From Ignelater luminosus (Eukaryota > Arthropoda > Insecta > Coleoptera > Elateridae), in contig VTPC01006086.1 in the NCBI GenBank assembly GCA_011009095.1, positions 52,410-116,409 of the forward strand: DNA of 64,000 bases. The letters run 5' to 3'. Below are positions 59,501 to 64,000 of this stretch, piece after piece. Each line of letters begins with the position of its first letter. Position 1 is the stretch's first letter. The notes under the pieces are model-generated. The model was given only the letters and a program-made list of their open reading frames with translations. It did no database searches and was not told where the DNA came from. The translations under genes and the position numbers were made by a program.

Positions 59501-60699
59501 GTTTAAGTGGAGCCCTAACCTCACTTATTTGTTTACATTTCTGAATAGCGTCTCAGTAATTATTTCTGTACTGAAAACGCCAGGTTTTGTAACGTAAAAG
59601 TCATAAAGAATATTTACCTGATCAACTAGCTTTAAGTCGGCGGCTTTTGGGTATGAGTCAGGAATGGAGCTTAGAAATTATAAAATTTGAACAGTGCGTT
59701 GAAACCTTAGCGACTCAGTATAACTAAAGCCTTCAATATTTCAGAAAGTAATTTTAGATGCCTTAAAGTTCTTCTTCTTAATTTCTCCCATCTAGAGATA
59801 GCTTTGGTGTATCAGAATACATAGAAGATTAAATAATTCAAGATACAAGAACATGAAAATCCAAAGGAAATAAAACTTCCCGAGATTATAGAATAACGCA
59901 GATTGCAGTCTATTTATCAAACATCTCAAGAAATGAGACTGACCAGTTGTAAACGAATTTAGGGCAAAATATCGTTTAACGTCATGCCTCGACAATCAGG
60001 AATTTAAGACAATAATTTATAGTCTAATATTCAATACTTAAATTATGTAAAAATGAATGTTTGAATGTTAGAAACTCAAGACAGACTTTCTAATTGCACA
60101 ATTTAATGTTTTTGCTTTCTTATTCGTGTGTTATCATATTCTTGCATTATTTTGTTTGTTTCACTAGTGCTGAACACTATTCCTTCAAAAAGAGACTTTT
60201 TAGAGAAAGAAAATAAATATAACCACCATTCCGCATGAAGCATGGAAGCGTTTAAAATTAAAAGAAGATGCAAAAGTTAGACACCTTCCAGTAAAAGCAG
60301 GAAAAATCCATTTTTGCACTAAGCAGTCTTTAATCGAAGTTAATTTTGAAACTCGTACCTGCCTTGGGTTACCGAATTCAATGGAGATTGTGTGACCCCG
60401 AAAAAAACTTCGACTGTGGAATTTTAACTAAGTTTTCCAGTACTACGATTTCCGCGACAATATGATACGTTTTGGAACTATGAAAATGTATCGAAGGTGG
60501 TTTTCATCACACTATCTAAAGTTTTAAAGGCGCAAAAAAGAGACTGCAAAGCGGACAAGATGTTCGGTTCCTTTCCCTTAAATCCTTCAGGAATGATTGT
60601 TGATAATTGGGTATATTAAAGGAAGATATTCTTCATAAAATCTTCTTCTTTTTCTTTATAAAGAGATAGCCCTTGCGGATTTTTTTGATATTCAAAAGA
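56600..60699. other. No gene recognised
   Basis: AT-rich to 57600. A GC-richer stretch at 57600-58540 has short ORFs (65 and 80 codons) without recognisable motifs and could be old transposon sequence. 58540-60699 shows nothing. Confidence 0.3.
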
Positions 60700-61310
60700 A
60701 ACCTTGATAAGTTAAAAACGACTGCTGGAGGAGTGTCAAGTAGATCCAAAAATGAAAGGCTCTGCTGGAAGAAGACTTCTATGCCGATGCATAGTGATAC
60801 CAGCTCTCCCCCTCTTTATTGATAGAGGAAACAGAAGTCTATAGGGAACCTATAAAATGTACACAGCAAACTAGGATCGTTGCTCGCCTAAAAGTATCAG
60901 TTGCTGGGTTTTAAAAACGGCTCAAATCCTCACTTACAAAGAGCAGTGATGTTAGCTACCAGCTGACTTTTAGACAGCAAACTAGAACGTGCACAGTAAC
61001 TTTATGGTAGTTGCTTCGATAGCTGAATAATGAAGGACGTTGTGGTTGTTTGCCTCAAAATATCAGATGTCAAGATCTAGGGACCTTGACAAGATAAGAA
61101 CGGCCATTGCAGAAGAATCAAGTGGTTCAAGAACGAGCGGTTTTGCTATCAAGACCTCATTTACAAAGTTTGCTAGAAAAAGATTTCTATGCCGCAATGT
61201 GGCGATATTAGTTACCAGCCGTTTTCTTGGCAGAGAGGTTTCTCTTTATCAATAGAGAAAACAGAAATCTACAAAAAACTTAGAATGTACAACATAACTG
61301 AATGATGAAG
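60700..61310. repeat. Diverged tandem duplication (offset ~410 bp)
   Basis: gacttctatgccgatgcata at 60774 recurs as gatttctatgccgcaatgtg at 61184. Both are followed by a ttaccagc/ataccagc stretch, then tctttattgatagaggaaac / tctttatcaatagagaaaac, agaa(g/a)tcta, and an aaaatgtaca / agaatgtaca end. No coding assignment. Confidence 0.6.
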
Positions 61311-64000
61311 GAAATAATACACAGGATATTTACATTTACTCTGATAGCCAGAAGTGCTAAACTATAAATAGATTTACTGTTGTTCAGAAGCTCAAACACC
61401 TTTCAAATAGACTTGTTAGGACAAATGATGTTAATCTTGTTTGGTTCTCAAAACATAATAAAATCTTACCTTGAAATCAAATCTTTCATGGGAATTAATA
61501 GGCAGCAACTACCGGTAGCCTTAAGATAAACGAGTTCTATTGGCAACCAAAGATCAAATAATTAGATTGACTCGACCAAGTGGACTTGGAAAGAATGAGA
61601 AAAAACAGATCTTCCAGAAGGTTCGGATATTGACCAAAAATACATAAGGAAGCATTTGAGGCATAAGGCCCCACCACCCTTCTTTCCTTTACGCCTTTGT
61701 TTAGAGCATACTCTAACACTATTTACCTAACTTATATAATTTGAAGAAATACCTTTTCTTCTTTGCATAATATGTACAGATATTACATATCTTCTTAAAG
61801 GAGAAAAAATAAATAATTTCAAGATTCAAATTTTATTGACCCAAAACCAGTAAGCATTAAGAATATGAAGCAATTAATCAAATAAACATTGTATATTACA
61901 GTTTATCATGAAACCAAAAGCGAACAACGTGATCATGAGCACGAGAACAGCGCTGTACTCATTAATTTTAATTAAAATTTTTTGTCTCAATCTATAAACT
62001 ACTGTTGTAACATAAATAGTAGTTATTCATCATTCTGAATATAAGAATCGAACCTCATTAAAATTCTAATCTACTTAAATCAATTATATCAAAACACTTG
62101 AAGATAATGACAAATTAATAAAGGATTATTAAAAAATATAATATTTGGAATGAACCATTAAATTTTATTATTATTTGCTGTTATTTGCGCTACAAAAAAA
62201 TTGACCTTAGATGAACGTTATTGAACAAAGGTTATACAATAAAAAAAATCTACTTTAAATAAATTTATTTTTTTATTATTATAGTAACGCACAAGTGATA
62301 ATAGAAGCAAATACTTAACTTTTAATCTCAAGGTCATTTTATCATTTTACTTATCATCAAATACGAAAACCTTCATAATGTCACTGACATGTCTTTGACT
62401 TTTCAAATTTGTCAACTTCATTGTTCAATACAATAGTCCGTAAAATTAATGTAGAAAATAACAATAATCTTCGATAAATACTTTCGCCATTCACACATTA
62501 AATGAGTGTGTCTAGATACGTATTGGAGAAAGGCGCTGTCGTATTATTGGTGTGGCTATTATTTGATCCATGATTTGATCAATGTTGACCTTTTAAATGC
62601 AATTTGGAAAATTTATATTTCGCGTTAGAAATAACTCTTGACGAATGTCTTACGTCTCTCTTATATTACATAGCAGCTCCTTATTATTAACAGTTTAGTC
62701 GATACTCTAAACTTCGCCCCTAATTGGACAGGTAAAGGTATAATAGTCTCCCCTCCAATTTAATTAGGTTTTATTGAGGAATTATCAGATTTTATGGTTT
62801 TTGGTATAATTATTTCGTATAGTGAACATAAAATAGTTGTCCATCAAGACGCTTCGAAAGACTGTAAATCAAAACCTTGAAAATAGTAGCCAATTTAGTA
62901 ATTTTAAAATAATTTCTAATTAATTGCCGTTATAGACAATTTCATGCTAATTTGTTCTTATGAAATGAATTTATTGCTCTATTCTAAACGTACTTTCCAA
63001 CTCAAATATGAAACATTATCTTTTGTAAAATAATTGTTTTAGGTACACTTGGACTGTTTTCCTGATTCGTTAATTCGAGACGAGAGTTTTAAAATTAATT
63101 TCATTCGTGGTCATATCAAACTGTTTCAAGATGCTTGCTTTAGATTTCTGGGGGTGCCTTTTAAGACGAGAGCAATAGAACGAGACTGAATAGGTACTAT
63201 TGATTTTGTAAAGATTCTTCCGACTCACTTCTGAGATAATTCAAAGCAAAATTCTATTAGCACAGGCTTTTATTTTGTCATATCCTGCTGGTTATAAGAT
63301 GGTCCATTACATCTTGCACAGAAAAAAATTCTAAATTATCAGCGAGCGTTTTATCAATTTACAGTACGCGTTTCATTTGTATTTTGATCACTTTGATCCA
63401 AATTTATTTAATTTTGACAAGATCTACAATATCCTTGAAAAAAGCACAAATGTAATGCGTATTGTAAATTGATAAAATACTCGTCTTGTGTATTTCCTAT
63501 AATTAATAGCTGGCACTGATACAGCGGTGCCTTCACAGAGACGCTTGAGCGCCATAGAAGATTGTTCGAATTATCTCTTAACTAAATGTCTCCCCTGATT
63601 GAGAAGCAATCAATTTTATAAGTCTGATACATTTTAAGAGTAAAGATACAGATGGTGGACTTAGAAACTCATATCATTCAGTGCAGTCTCATATCTGATA
63701 TATGCAAGACCATAAAATTCAAATTTCAGCGCCAGGGGTGATGCGGGTGGTAATTGCCAGTTATGGTTTAGTCTTCAGCTTGGCAACATCCATGATGCAT
63801 CTTACCATAATATACTTCATATAATAGACTATCTCTGAAAGTTGTCCCAAGAAGGATTTACTGACTGATATCGTTTACAATACAATTACAATATCAAAAA
63901 GTGTGTTGTAATGTAGTTACAAGGCAAGACCATGACAGACTCATGGGAGGTTAAAAATGCGTTTCTATAATCTTGGGTAGTATTTATGATTATACTATAC
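61311..64000. other. No gene seen
   Basis: AT-rich sequence to the window edge. No exon of goliath or any other gene was recognised on either strand. Confidence 0.3.

Noticed and set aside
1..64000. CRISPR arrays, operons, bacterial mobile elements
   Set aside because: The sequence is eukaryotic, with spliced exons and no regularly spaced short identical repeats.

Overview
This window is insect nuclear DNA, most likely from a beetle with an expanded, TE-rich genome. That assignment is an inference from four things: the intron/exon structure with GT-AG splice sites, an insect-type goliath protein, high AT content, and several classes of decayed insect-type transposons. No bacterial, plasmid or organellar gene was seen.

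The only recognisable host gene is a minus-strand goliath-type (RNF130/RNF150-like) PA-TM-RING E3 ubiquitin ligase. Seven coding exons can be placed by splice sites and reading phase between 16939 and 5133. They encode 318 residues without a break: the end of the PA domain, one transmembrane helix, a complete RING-H2 finger and a Ser/Gln-rich tail ending in a stop. The first part of the protein (start codon, signal peptide, most of the PA domain) was not found upstream, so 16940-64000 is probably part of a very large 5' intron. Introns inside the gene are either tiny (58-64 bp) or large (1.9 and 8.7 kb). The large ones carry transposons.

Layout: 1-5132 is sequence downstream of the stop, possibly long 3' UTR, with several hairpin or MITE-like elements. 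5133-8138 holds six of the seven exons, with a fold-back element (6279-6730) in the 1.9-kb intron. 8139-16806 is an intron with two non-LTR retrotransposon remnants and a tRNA-like sequence. 16807-16939 is the most 5' exon found. 16940-34000 holds a LINE carrying a nested MITE, two dead DDE transposons, putative LTR-retrotransposon primer-binding-site relics and further LINE debris. 35950-37260 and 45555-46092 hold tandem repeats, one family occurring as a dimer at both loci. 46515-46914 is an assembly gap. 48045-49753 is a 1.7-kb fold-back element with a second palindromic element inserted in one arm. 53020-56600 holds a LINE, a GA microsatellite and a dead mariner. 60700-61310 is a diverged duplication.

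No new multi-gene system was found. The most unusual structures are the palindrome within a palindrome at 48 kb, the satellite-like dimers shared by two loci, the three-unit GC-richer tandem array, and the LINE family whose copies end in (GAA)n tails. All placements come from reading the sequence by eye; no alignment or database search was run.
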